Assembly: GCA_012523595.1 (NCBI GenBank)
Contig: JAAYIG010000211.1
Location: 1-39,749, forward strand
Source of the DNA: Fibrobacter sp.
GTDB lineage: Bacteria; Fibrobacterota; Chitinivibrionia; Chitinivibrionales; Chitinispirillaceae
Direction of reading: 5' to 3'
DNA length: 39,749 nt
Shown here one piece after another: positions 22,738 to 30,549 of the stretch (the first letter of the stretch is position 1; every line of letters starts with the position of its first letter). The translations under genes were made by a program, and so were the position numbers. The notes below the pieces were generated by a model. It was not told where the DNA came from. It did no database searches and worked only from the letters and a program-made list of their open reading frames with translations.

Positions 22738-23786
22738 TATACTTCGTTACTACCTTTCATTATAGAATCGTAATCGGCCCTGACCATAATTTCCACCAGT
22801 TGGTCAAAGTTGACTTCCGGTTTCCATCCCAGAGCCTTTCTTGCCTTGTTTGAATCCCCCAGAAGCTGTTCGACTTCCGTGGGACGGTAATACTTGGGAT
22901 CGATACGCACCACTACTTTCCCGCTATTGGTGTCGATACCGGTCTCCTCAACACCTTTGCCATTCCATTCGATAGGCATAGAGAGCAATCCAAATGCCTT
23001 TTCAATAAATTCTCTGACAGAATGCATCTCTCCGGTAGCGATCACATAATCATCAGGCCTGTCCTGCTGTAGCATTAACCACATCGCCTTAACAAAATCC
23101 GGAGCATATCCCCAGTCACGTCTGGCATCGACATTTCCCATGTACAGGCAGTCTTTCTTTCCGGCCTTGATAGATGATGCCCCGATGGTGATTTTACGGG
23201 TGACAAAGCTCTCTCCTCTGCGGGGTGACTCATGATTGAAGAGAATTCCGTTGGACGCATGCAGGTTATAAGCTTCCCTGTAGTTTATAACTATCCAGTA
23301 GGCGTAAAGTTTAGCAACCGCGTATGGTGAACGCGGATAAAATGGTGTCTTCTCGCTCTGAGGGACCTCCTGTACCTTTCCATAAAGTTCTGATGTGGAT
23401 GCCTGATAGAACCGGCATTTCAAGCCGGTCTCCTTTAGGGCATCCAGAAGTCTCAGTGTACCTACCGCATCAACATCTGCAGTATATTCCGGAACTTCAA
23501 AAGAAACCCTGACATGTGATTGAGCAGCCAGATTGTAGATCTCATCGGGCTGCACCTTCTCTAACATACGGTTCATGTTGCTGCTGTCTGACATATCGCC
23601 GTAATGAAGGAAAAGGCTGGTGCTTTTTCCATGAGGATCTTTGTAAAGATGGTCGATCCTGCGCCTGTTGAAGTAACTGGCACGCCTGATCATTCCATGG
23701 ACCTCATAACCTTTTTCCAGAAGCAGCTCTGTAAGATAAGATCCATCCTGGCCGGTAATTCCTGTAATCAAAGCGGTTTTCTTCAT
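22737..23786 (-). CDS. gmd: GDP-mannose 4,6-dehydratase
   Basis: This 349-residue short-chain dehydrogenase of the extended type converts GDP-D-mannose to GDP-4-keto-6-deoxymannose, the first step to GDP-fucose, GDP-rhamnose or GDP-perosamine. The NADP-binding loop is GITGQDGSY (9-17), followed by [10 protein letters not shown] and RRRIDHLY. The catalytic set is Thr131/Glu133 in ASTSELYGK with Tyr155 and Lys159 in [26 protein letters not shown] is the substrate-binding segment. Length is standard. AGGAG lies seven bases before the ATG. It is the first gene of a four-gene unit. No partner reductase (fcl or rmd) is in the window. Confidence 0.97.
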   Translation of the reverse strand: MKKTALITGITGQDGSYLTELLLEKGYEVHGMIRRASYFNRRRIDHLYKDPHGKSTSLFLHYGDMSDSSNMNRMLEKVQPDEIYNLAAQSHVRVSFEVPEYTADVDAVGTLRLLDALKETGLKCRFYQASTSELYGKVQEVPQSEKTPFYPRSPYAVAKLYAYWIVINYREAYNLHASNGILFNHESPRRGESFVTRKITIGASSIKAGKKDCLYMGNVDARRDWGYAPDFVKAMWLMLQQDRPDDYVIATGEMHSVREFIEKAFGLLSMPIEWNGKGVEETGIDTNSGKVVVRIDPKYYRPTEVEQLLGDSNKARKALGWKPEVNFDQLVEIMVRADYDSIMKGSNEV

Positions 23787-23798
23787 GAATTCTCCTGA

Positions 23799-23827
23799 TG
23801 GCTATTTAAGAAAGTGTAAAATAGCCA
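23799..23827. repeat. Inverted repeat in the gmd leader
   Basis: TGGCTATTT (23799-23807) is matched by its reverse complement AAATAGCCA (23819-23827) with an 11-base spacer. The left arm lies 13 bases before the gmd ATG and just upstream of its ribosome binding site. It could form a translation-modulating hairpin or be an operator. Confidence 0.45.
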
Positions 23828-23842
23828 ATATACAACCGATTC

Positions 23843-23859
23843 TGATTGATAATCAATCA
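23843..23859. repeat. 17-bp palindrome TGATTGAT-A-ATCAATCA
   Basis: Perfect 8-bp arms around one central base, in the short divergent region between gmd and the penicillin-binding protein gene. The form is typical of a dimeric regulator operator. The regulator is unknown. Confidence 0.45.
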
Positions 23860-23908
23860 CTGCCCCGTTAAGGTAAAACATTTATGCAGATCCCGGAAAA
23901 CTTATCTG

Positions 23909-23925
23909 GGATCAACTGTTGATCC
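23909..23925. repeat. 17-bp palindrome GGATCAAC-T-GTTGATCC
   Basis: Perfect 8-bp arms around one central base, ending 7 bases before the candidate -35 of the penicillin-binding protein promoter. A transcription-factor operator is the natural reading. Confidence 0.5.
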
Positions 23926-23932
23926 GTATAGT

Positions 23933-23960
23933 TTGACTTGCCTGCGCTTCGGGCTATATT
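23933..23960 (+). promoter_or_regulatory. Candidate promoter giving a near-leaderless PBP transcript
   Basis: TTGACT (23933-23938) and TATATT (23955-23960) have a 16-base spacer. The ATG begins at 23970, so transcription would start two or three bases before it. No ribosome binding site precedes the ATG, in keeping with leaderless translation. Confidence 0.5.
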
Positions 23961-23969
23961 TTTACGGTC

Positions 23970-26210
23970 ATGGATCCTGTAATATTTTCCTCTGATCATA
24001 CAAAGAGTGCCGGCCAGGGTAAAATTTTGGGAAAGATCATTCTGAGCATGTTTTTTGCATTCATCTTTCTCTTTTCCGCATCTGTTGCCACCGGATCGTT
24101 TTTTCTTTATAGACTCTATCAGACGCTTCCAACGCTCAATCAGATGCAAAATATTGAGCAGCGGCTGGTTACAAAGGTTCTGGGCAGGGATAAATCGCTA
24201 ATACATGAATTCAGCATAGAGAAAAGATACTGGGTCCCTTTAGAGAAAATCCCCATGGATCTCCAGAACGCGGTGATTGCAATTGAAGACAGACGCTTTT
24301 ACCGTCACTGGGGAATAGACGTAAAAAGAATATTCGGGGCCATAATAGTGAATATGTCCAGGGGAGGGTATGCTCAGGGCTTCTCGACAATCACTCAGCA
24401 GCTTGCCAGGAATGTCTATCTTACCTCGCATAAGTCAATCACCCGTAAATTAAGAGAAGTGCTTACCGCCATTCAGCTTGAATCCTGCTACACGAAAAGA
24501 GAAATACTTGAATTGTATCTCAACCAGGTCTATCTGGGCGCAGGTGTTTACGGTGTTGAGGCTGCCAGTGAGTATTATTTCAGCAAACACTGCTCTGAGC
24601 TCAGCATTGAGGAGTGTGCTCTTCTTGCCGGACTAATCCAGCTCCCGGAACGGTACCGCCCTGACAGGCAAGCCAATATTTTACGTATCACCCAGCGACG
24701 CAACATTGTTTTAAAGGCAATGAAGGATCTTAAATTTATTGACCGTAATACCGCTTCCCAGACTGCCCACCTGCCGGTTGAGTGCAGGATAACCAAACCC
24801 GTTCAGGGCAAGGGACAGTACTTCATGGAAATGGTAAGGAAATATGTATCTGATAAGTACGGTGATGAGATGCTTTACAATGGAGGACTGACAATTCACA
24901 CCACTCTTGATCCTGTCGCCCAGGATTCAGCCGAACAATCCTGTGCACGTCAGATCGCCAGTCTTCAGAAACGCCTCAACCGTATATTCCTTGACAGTAC
25001 CAGAGCAGACCGGAAACTCAAAATTAAGCGGGAAACATTTCTTGCCTCCTTCGATTCCATCTATGCATTGCATGAGGAGGAGTTTTCAAAGTTTCCAGAC
25101 TCCATCAAACTTCGTCAGGCTCAGATCTCCGTTGTCGCTCTGGATGTCCAGACAGGTGCAATCCGGGCTCTCATAGGAGGGAGAAATTTCCAGGAGAGTA
25201 AATTCAACCGGGCACTCCATGCCAGGCGCCAGCCGGGTTCTGCTTTCAAACCTTTTGTCTACACTGCTGCCCTGGAAAATGGATTTACACCCGCCTCTGT
25301 GGTTCTCGATCAGCCGATAACCTTGATGACCGATAATGGAGAGTGGCGCCCTGAAAATTATGACAAGGTCTTCAATGGCCCGATCACTATCCGAAGTGCA
25401 CTTGGTAAATCAGTCAACCTGGTGGCAATACAGGTGCTTAACAAAGTAGGTGCTCACAAGGTCATTGAATATGCAAGAAGAATGGGGTTGAGGCACGAAA
25501 TGAATCCTGTTCCGGCACTGGCAATAGGGGCCTGCCAGGCTACTCCGTTGGAGCTTACCTCTGCATATTCCATCTATGCCAATGGAGGAATACTGGCTAA
25601 GCCATATTGGATTGAGAAGATTGTGGACAGGAGCGGACGGGTGCTTGAGTCGCACACCCCTGATGAAAAGGAGGTGCTCTCTCCTCAGACTGCCTTCCTG
25701 ATGGCATCACTTATGAAGACTGTAGTATGCTGCGGAACCGGAGCCTCTATTCCGGGGCTGGGCTTTACACGGCCTGCTGCAGGGAAAACCGGTACTACAA
25801 ATGACTATTCCGATGCCTGGTTCGTGGGTTTTACTCCCCAGATCGCATGCGGCGTATGGGCTGGAGTTGATGAGCGAAGACCACTTGGTACAGGCGTCAC
25901 AGGATCTATCGCGGCTATTCCAGTCTGGGTCAGAACCATGATACCTCTCCACGAAGGTCTTCCAGTAAAGGATTTCCAAAAGCCGGAGGGGATAAAAACA
26001 GAGACCATCTGCCGTGAATCCCATCTTGTAGTAAATGATCACTGTCCCAAAGGAGTCGTGGAATTTTTTCTTGGGGAAAGCAAGCTTGACACCTGCGATA
26101 TTCACGGGGTCAGAGGGAAAAGAGGAGACAACATGATGAAGCTTTTCAGCACCCCTCAGATTGAAAAGAAATCCTCCTCGGATAAGAAGAAGAAGCGAAT
26201 GATGTTTTAG
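23970..26210 (+). CDS. Class A penicillin-binding protein 1A-type (bifunctional transglycosylase/transpeptidase)
   Basis: This 746-residue inner-membrane protein polymerises and cross-links peptidoglycan. One membrane anchor (about 20-48) is followed by a GT51 glycosyltransferase domain (about 60-245: IAIEDRRFYRHWGID with catalytic Glu106, then QGFSTITQQLARNVYLT and REILELYLNQVYLGAGVYGV). The transpeptidase domain (about 385-660) has nucleophile Ser424 in GSAFK, Ser481-Val-Asn483, and Lys606-Thr-Gly in AGKTGTTNDYSD. All motifs are intact. The tail is Lys/Ser-rich (KKSSSDKKKKRMMF). No ribosome binding site is visible, and the promoter suggests a leaderless mRNA. It is divergent from the gmd operon. 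Confidence 0.95.
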   Translation: MDPVIFSSDHTKSAGQGKILGKIILSMFFAFIFLFSASVATGSFFLYRLYQTLPTLNQMQNIEQRLVTKVLGRDKSLIHEFSIEKRYWVPLEKIPMDLQNAVIAIEDRRFYRHWGIDVKRIFGAIIVNMSRGGYAQGFSTITQQLARNVYLTSHKSITRKLREVLTAIQLESCYTKREILELYLNQVYLGAGVYGVEAASEYYFSKHCSELSIEECALLAGLIQLPERYRPDRQANILRITQRRNIVLKAMKDLKFIDRNTASQTAHLPVECRITKPVQGKGQYFMEMVRKYVSDKYGDEMLYNGGLTIHTTLDPVAQDSAEQSCARQIASLQKRLNRIFLDSTRADRKLKIKRETFLASFDSIYALHEEEFSKFPDSIKLRQAQISVVALDVQTGAIRALIGGRNFQESKFNRALHARRQPGSAFKPFVYTAALENGFTPASVVLDQPITLMTDNGEWRPENYDKVFNGPITIRSALGKSVNLVAIQVLNKVGAHKVIEYARRMGLRHEMNPVPALAIGACQATPLELTSAYSIYANGGILAKPYWIEKIVDRSGRVLESHTPDEKEVLSPQTAFLMASLMKTVVCCGTGASIPGLGFTRPAAGKTGTTNDYSDAWFVGFTPQIACGVWAGVDERRPLGTGVTGSIAAIPVWVRTMIPLHEGLPVKDFQKPEGIKTETICRESHLVVNDHCPKGVVEFFLGESKLDTCDIHGVRGKRGDNMMKLFSTPQIEKKSSSDKKKKRMMF

Positions 26211-26406
26211 GTGTTGAAGAAATGGGAGGCTCACGATAGACGAGAGTCTCACGTGGAATCGCGGAGAAAAGAGAGAAAGAGAATTAAGTTAGATTTAACA
26301 ACCACAATCATTTAAATACAGCGACTAAATAAGATCTTCAGTGCTTGTCAGAAACCATCCTCCCGCCGTATCTTCATAATATTTTTATTTCTATTCATGC
26401 CCTGAT

Positions 26407-27549
26407 TTATTCCTTTTTTACCGGTACCTCATCCGGGCATCCATCCTCATCTTTGTAGCCATTGACAATTTCCTTTTCATGGGGACAGATGTCATCTTTA
26501 TCTAAAATACCGTCTTTATCATTATCATCATCCGGACATCCGTCATCATCCCTGAACCCATCCATGTCTTCTGCCTGATCTGGGCATTTGTCTTCTGAGT
26601 CATAGATTCCGTCCTTATCATTATCGAAATCTGGACATCCATCCTGATCTTCAAAACCATCCAGATCCTCAGCTATATCCGGACACGCGTCCTTTTTGCT
26701 CTCTATTCCATCCTGGTCGGGATCATTGATTTTTATCTCCATATCGACCTCACTGATAAGCCCGATAGAGAGCCCATCCTTGCCTTTGCCTTTGAGGGCT
26801 TCGCTTTGTCCATAGTTGTAGGTCTGGTTATCTGTCATCATAAAAAGCGGATCTGCGCTGATATTTGTGTTGTCAATTTGGACGTAGTAGTTATTAGGGA
26901 GGCGGTTTCCAAAGAAATCATTGAAAACGATTCTTGACCTTCGGGATTCCTCTCCAGCCCAGACTCCATACTCTTTGTTATTGAAAAGAATGTTGTGGCT
27001 GACCAGTACTTCGCTTCTTGCGGAGAGCATTATTCCGCTGTAACCGTTTTCTGCGATAATGTTATGTTCAATGGCGGTTTTGATACTTCTGGAGGACTCG
27101 CAGAAGATACCGGACCAGCCGTTGCGGTAGATAATACAGTTGCGGATGTAGGGGAGGGAGACCAGACATTGGATTCCGGTACCTTTATTGTCTCTTATAA
27201 TGCAGTTTTCAATTACAGGTGAGGTGTTTTCACATTTAATACCAGTGCCTCCATTTTCAATTACAAAGTTTTTTATTGTTGCCTGGTCTGCTCCTGTTAC
27301 CACAGGATCCTTTTTATTTCCCTGGATTCTGGTCAGGGACGATGATTCACCTATCAGAAACACATTATCTTTAAGGGTGACAGTTTCCCTGTAGAGTCCT
27401 TTTTTAACAAATACAGTGTCGCCTGAATCTGCTTTATCAAGTCCGGCCTGTATACCCGGAGCATCTTTGGGCACTACTATTGTTTTTCCGGATACAGAAA
27501 GAGCTAATGACAGGACAGTTGCGAGGATCAGAACCGGTGTTAATCGCAT
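26407..27549 (-). CDS. Secreted right-handed beta-helix protein with thrombospondin type 3 repeats
   Basis: The 380-residue protein has a signal peptide (MRLTPVLILATVLSLALSVS). A parallel beta-helix of DUF1565/PbH1 type follows (about 25-225: GIQAGLDKADSGDTVFVKKG, then PVIENCIIRDNKGTGIQC and IEHNIIAENGYSGIML). The C-terminus (about 275-375) has three Asp-rich repeats with D-x-D-x-DG and CPD signatures (DPDQDGIESKKDACPD), typical of calcium-binding thrombospondin type 3 repeats. In many bacteria such repeats precede an OmpA domain, which is absent here. The start at 27549 has GGGGG about five bases upstream; a longer ORF from 27591 does not. It is probably an extracellular carbohydrate-associated or structural protein. 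Confidence 0.8.
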   Translation of the reverse strand: MRLTPVLILATVLSLALSVSGKTIVVPKDAPGIQAGLDKADSGDTVFVKKGLYRETVTLKDNVFLIGESSSLTRIQGNKKDPVVTGADQATIKNFVIENGGTGIKCENTSPVIENCIIRDNKGTGIQCLVSLPYIRNCIIYRNGWSGIFCESSRSIKTAIEHNIIAENGYSGIMLSARSEVLVSHNILFNNKEYGVWAGEESRRSRIVFNDFFGNRLPNNYYVQIDNTNISADPLFMMTDNQTYNYGQSEALKGKGKDGLSIGLISEVDMEIKINDPDQDGIESKKDACPDIAEDLDGFEDQDGCPDFDNDKDGIYDSEDKCPDQAEDMDGFRDDDGCPDDDNDKDGILDKDDICPHEKEIVNGYKDEDGCPDEVPVKKE

Positions 27550-27678
27550 AAGTCCCCCTTTGTCTAATCGATTTTTAGGTAAAAACTGCAATACTTAATT
27601 ATATATGTAATCTAAGTTATTGTCATCAGAGAGGCAATTCAGTACTGGAAAAGTCAAGGGGAAATGGTAAAAAGAGAG

Positions 27679-27708
27679 TTGCAATGCTGATGCAGGAAAA
27701 TGTATAAT
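27679..27708 (+). promoter_or_regulatory. Candidate promoter for the SAP/Rho-N small protein
   Basis: TTGCAA (27679-27684) and a consensus TATAAT (27703-27708) with an 18-base spacer. The predicted start near 27715 leaves a leader of about 50 bases to the ATG. Confidence 0.5.
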
Positions 27709-27766
27709 ATGATGAGTATTTTAATTCCCTTCCGAAACAATCATCAATTCAGAAAAAGGAGTGATT

Positions 27767-27955
27767 ATGGTGCAGCTTGCCGAGATACGGAAAAAAGCCA
27801 GGGAGTTGGGAATTTCAGGTGCGAAGATGAAAAAGGATGAACTGATTCAATCTATTCAGAAAGCTGAGGGGAATTTTCCCTGTTTTAAATCGGCACAGAC
27901 TGATTGTGGTCAGATGGATTGTTGCTGGCGTGAAGATTGCCTTCCTAAGAAATGA
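27767..27955 (+). CDS. Small SAP / Rho N-terminal-like protein (62 aa)
   Basis: The first ~35 residues (LAEIRKKARELGISGAKMKK then DELIQSIQKAEGN) form the helix-extended-helix of SAP/Rho-N domains, which bind nucleic acid. The Cys-rich tail (FPCFKSAQTDCGQMDCCWRE, then DCLPKK) matches a recurring small-protein family that ends in a WRxDC motif. The tail might bind a metal; that is inference. ATG at 27767 is preceded by AAAGGAG five bases upstream; a GTG at 27761 overlaps that site. It lies just upstream of the ilv leader but has its own promoter. Confidence 0.75.
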   Translation: MVQLAEIRKKARELGISGAKMKKDELIQSIQKAEGNFPCFKSAQTDCGQMDCCWREDCLPKK

Positions 27956-27972
27956 TTTTAGTAAGAAAGAAG

Positions 27973-28001
27973 TTGCTTTTTTCTCAGTTTTTATTTACAT
28001 T
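27973..28001 (+). promoter_or_regulatory. Candidate promoter of the ilv-leu operon leader
   Basis: TTGCTT (27973-27978), a 17-base spacer and TACATT (27996-28001). Transcription would begin at about 28008, the first base of the leader-peptide ATG, which has no ribosome binding site. The match is moderate. Confidence 0.4.
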
Positions 28002-28007
28002 AAATTC

Positions 28008-28109
28008 ATGCGTATGAAAAGCCGAATCAATAGTGTAATTCTAAGTGCTGTCCTGCTTGTAGTAGGCGTGGTAGTAATTGTTCCCGCCAGAAGGGAAACG
28101 GGCATTTAG
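28008..28109 (+). CDS. Branched-chain amino acid attenuator leader peptide
   Basis: This 33-residue ORF (ATG at 28008, a second ATG at 28014, TAG at 28107-28109) contains 15 Val, Ile or Leu codons. Thirteen of them fall in the 16-residue run VILSAVLLVVGVVVIV, and the peptide ends PARRETGI. It is the same kind of peptide as the E. coli ilv leaders IlvL and IvbL. It sits directly before a terminator hairpin and the ilvB gene. When charged Val/Ile/Leu tRNAs are short, the ribosome would stall in the run and leave the downstream antiterminator free. There is no ribosome binding site, so translation may be leaderless. Confidence 0.85.
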   Translation: MRMKSRINSVILSAVLLVVGVVVIVPARRETGI

Positions 28110-28170
28110 AGCATACGCTTAAAAAGGTAAAAATAAGGCCCGTTTCCCTCGAGGGAAACGGGCCTTTCTG
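28081..28170 (+). promoter_or_regulatory. Ribosome-mediated transcription attenuator of the ilv-leu operon
   Basis: GGGAAACGGGC at 28093-28103, inside the last codons of the leader peptide, is an exact copy of the right arm of the terminator hairpin (28153-28163). It is therefore complementary to the left arm (28138-28148). Pairing 28093-28103 with 28138-28148 gives an antiterminator; a ribosome that finishes the leader covers 28093-28109 and lets the terminator form. A smaller early hairpin, TTCCC (28081-28085) with GGGAA (28093-28097), could serve as the pause structure. The mutually exclusive structures and leader composition are seen directly; the mechanism is by analogy with enterobacterial ilv operons. 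Confidence 0.85.
28137..28170 (+). terminator. Attenuator terminator hairpin
   Basis: A perfect 28-base palindrome (28137-28164) has arms GGCCCGTTTCCC and GGGAAACGGGCC around TCGA. It is flanked by AA upstream and TTTCTGTTTTG downstream, giving a very stable hairpin with a T-rich tail 27 bases after the leader-peptide stop. Confidence 0.9.
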
Positions 28171-28272
28171 TTTTGTTAAAGGATAATTTCTTGATTGTTC
28201 GGGGCGGAGGTCGTATTTTACACTGTTTTGATCTGCCCCGGATCGTCTGTCAATGAACTATTGGAGGATGCT

Positions 28273-29997
28273 TTGAGGAAGACAGGTGCGCAAATTGTTG
28301 TTGATGCCCTGATCAGGGAGGGTGTCGAGGTTGTTTTCGGATATCCGGGTGGTGTGGTTATCCCTATTTTTGATGTCCTTTATGATACAAAAGAGATCAA
28401 ATTTATCCTGACCAGGCATGAGCAGGCTGCCGCACATGCGGCTGATGGTTATGCAAGGGCCAGCGGGAAAGTTGGAGTTTGTCTGGCTACTTCGGGACCG
28501 GGAGCAACAAATCTTGTGACAGGTATTGCCACCGCTTATCTCGACTCTATCCCCATGGTTGCTATCACCGGCCAGGTTGCTTCGTGGCTGCTTGGTTCAG
28601 ATGCATTTCAGGAAGCGGATGTGGTCGGGATCACAAGACCCATAACCAAGCACAACTTTCTTGTCAAGTCGGTGGAAGAACTGCCGGGAATAATTAAGAA
28701 GGCTTTTCACATAGCATCAACAGGAAGACCCGGGCCGGTGCTTGTGGATATACCTGCGGATATCTCCAGATCTGTTCATGAGGACTATAAATATCCGGAT
28801 TCTGTCAAGATACGCAGCTACAAACCTAATCTTGTCGGCAATCTCCGTCAGATAAAACGGGCAGCAGAGGCTATTGAGGCTGCTCGTAAGCCGGTGATTT
28901 TTGCCGGTGGCGGGATTATACTTTCCGGGGCCCATGAGGAGCTCAGGACTTTGGCTGAAACCACCAATATTCCTGTGACTACCACATTAATGGGGCTTGG
29001 GGCTTTTCCTGGAGATCATCCTCTTTTTATTGGTATGCCCGGGATGCATGGATCGAAGACCGCGAATTTCGCTCTTCAGGAGAGTGATCTTATCATCTCT
29101 GTGGGTGCGCGTTTCGATGACCGGGTGACAGGTTTTGTGGCAAAATTCGCTCCCAATGCAAAAATAATTCACATGGATGTTGATCCGGCGGCCATATCAA
29201 AGATAATTGAGGTTGACATTCCGGTTGTGGGTGATGCTAAAAATATTCTGACATCTCTTAATAAATTTGTCAAACCCAGGCAGCCGGATGAATGGAACGA
29301 GTTGATCAACACCCGTAAGGGCAGCAGGCTTTTTAACTATACTCAATCGCAGACTGAGATAAAGCCGCAATGGGTGATAGAGCAGCTTCAGAAGCAGGTC
29401 GGTAATGATGCTATCATCTGTACTGAGGTGGGTCAGAACCAGATGTGGACTGCGCAGTTTTACAAATTCACAAAACCCCGCACTCTTATCACATCTGGAG
29501 GTCTGGGGACGATGGGGTTCGGGCTGCCGGCAGCCATGGGCGCGGCGCTGACAAATCCGGGTGTTCCTGTGATCGATATTGCCGGTGATGGATCTATACA
29601 AATGAATATACAGGAACTGGCCACTCTGGCAGTGGACCGGATCCCGGTCAAGATTCTTATCCTCAACAACACTTATTTGGGGATGGTGCGTCAGTGGCAG
29701 GATCTGTTTCACAATAAGAGATACAGTGCGACGTGTCTTCGCGGTGGTGTCCTTTGTAATGAGTGTGCCGGTACACAGAAGTGTAAGCGCAACTATGTCC
29801 CTGATTTTGTGGCTCTTGCCAACAGTTACGGCATTAAGGGATTCAGGGCAGAGGAAGTGGGGCAGGTTGAATCGGTTATAAAAGAGGCGCTTTCCATCGA
29901 CGGGCCTGCGCTTATGGAGTTTATGATTCCGCCGGAAGAAAATGTGTTTCCGATGGTTCCGGCTGGCAAACCGATTGATGAGATTCTGGAGGGATAA
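28273..29997 (+). CDS. ilvB: Acetolactate synthase large subunit
   Basis: This 574-residue thiamine-diphosphate enzyme condenses pyruvate with pyruvate or 2-oxobutyrate, the first common step to Val, Leu and Ile. Catalytic Glu50 lies in TRHEQAAAHAADGYA. The TPP/Mg motif starts at Gly438 (GDGSIQMNIQELATLAVDRI) and ends NN. A Cys-rich insertion at 488-504 (CLRGGVLCNECAGTQKC) with four Cys lies where most homologues have a short loop. I chose TTG at 28273 because GGAGG lies exactly five bases before it and the protein then begins MRKTGAQIVVDALIREGVEV, the usual N-terminus. The longer frame from 28195 adds 26 unlikely residues. It is controlled by the attenuator upstream, and ilvN follows after one base. 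Confidence 0.95.
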   Translation: MRKTGAQIVVDALIREGVEVVFGYPGGVVIPIFDVLYDTKEIKFILTRHEQAAAHAADGYARASGKVGVCLATSGPGATNLVTGIATAYLDSIPMVAITGQVASWLLGSDAFQEADVVGITRPITKHNFLVKSVEELPGIIKKAFHIASTGRPGPVLVDIPADISRSVHEDYKYPDSVKIRSYKPNLVGNLRQIKRAAEAIEAARKPVIFAGGGIILSGAHEELRTLAETTNIPVTTTLMGLGAFPGDHPLFIGMPGMHGSKTANFALQESDLIISVGARFDDRVTGFVAKFAPNAKIIHMDVDPAAISKIIEVDIPVVGDAKNILTSLNKFVKPRQPDEWNELINTRKGSRLFNYTQSQTEIKPQWVIEQLQKQVGNDAIICTEVGQNQMWTAQFYKFTKPRTLITSGGLGTMGFGLPAAMGAALTNPGVPVIDIAGDGSIQMNIQELATLAVDRIPVKILILNNTYLGMVRQWQDLFHNKRYSATCLRGGVLCNECAGTQKCKRNYVPDFVALANSYGIKGFRAEEVGQVESVIKEALSIDGPALMEFMIPPEENVFPMVPAGKPIDEILEG

Positions 29998-29998
29998 G

Positions 29999-30481
29999 AT
30001 GGGTACACATACTATATCAGTGATGGTTGAGAACCACAGCGGCGCTCTTTCCAGGATAGCCGGGCTCTTTTCCAGCAGAGGCTACAATATCTCAAGTCTG
30101 ACAGTTGCCGAGACAGAGGACTCTTCGGTTTCACGGATGACCATAATAGTCGATGGTGATGAGAGTGTTCTTGAACAGATTGTAAAGCAGCTTAACAGGC
30201 TTGTAGATGTAATCAAGGTTATTGACTTTGGCGATGATCCGATCGTGGAAAGAGAGATGCTTCTTATCAATATCGATTCCTCCAAGGCAAACCGTCATGA
30301 GATTGTTGAACTGGGTGGGATATTCGGAGCGCGAATAGCATCCGTCTCCCCGACATCAATTACATTTGAGATGACCGGGACAAAGAAATCCATAGATGAT
30401 TTCATGATGATGGTGAAGCCTTACGGAATTAAAGAGGTGGTCAGGTCAGGGACAATCGCTATTGCTCAGGCTAAGAAATAG
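29999..30481 (+). CDS. ilvN: Acetolactate synthase small (regulatory) subunit
   Basis: This 160-residue protein has an N-terminal ACT domain (MGTHTISVMVENHSGALSRI, then AGLFSSRGYNISSLTVAETE) that binds valine and confers feedback inhibition. A C-terminal ALS_ss_C domain follows (VEREMLLINIDSSKANRHEI, ending RSGTIAI). ATG at 29999 follows the ilvB stop by one base, and GGAGG lies six bases upstream inside ilvB. A longer frame from 29942 has no ribosome binding site and would overlap ilvB. Length is typical. This symbol is also written ilvH. Confidence 0.97.
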   Translation: MGTHTISVMVENHSGALSRIAGLFSSRGYNISSLTVAETEDSSVSRMTIIVDGDESVLEQIVKQLNRLVDVIKVIDFGDDPIVEREMLLINIDSSKANRHEIVELGGIFGARIASVSPTSITFEMTGTKKSIDDFMMMVKPYGIKEVVRSGTIAIAQAKK

Positions 30482-30549
30482 ATTGTTGGAGGACCCTCCG
30501 GGCCCGTTTCCAGCTTAATGTTTACACTTTTTCAGAAGGAGCCCAATTT

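Noticed and set aside
25707-26252. 181-residue minus-strand ORF
   Set aside because: It is antisense to the transpeptidase domain of the PBP, whose motifs are complete.
28195-28272. N-terminal extension of ilvB from a TTG at 28195
   Set aside because: The 26 extra residues do not resemble any IlvB N-terminus. The TTG at 28273 has an ideal GGAGG at five bases.
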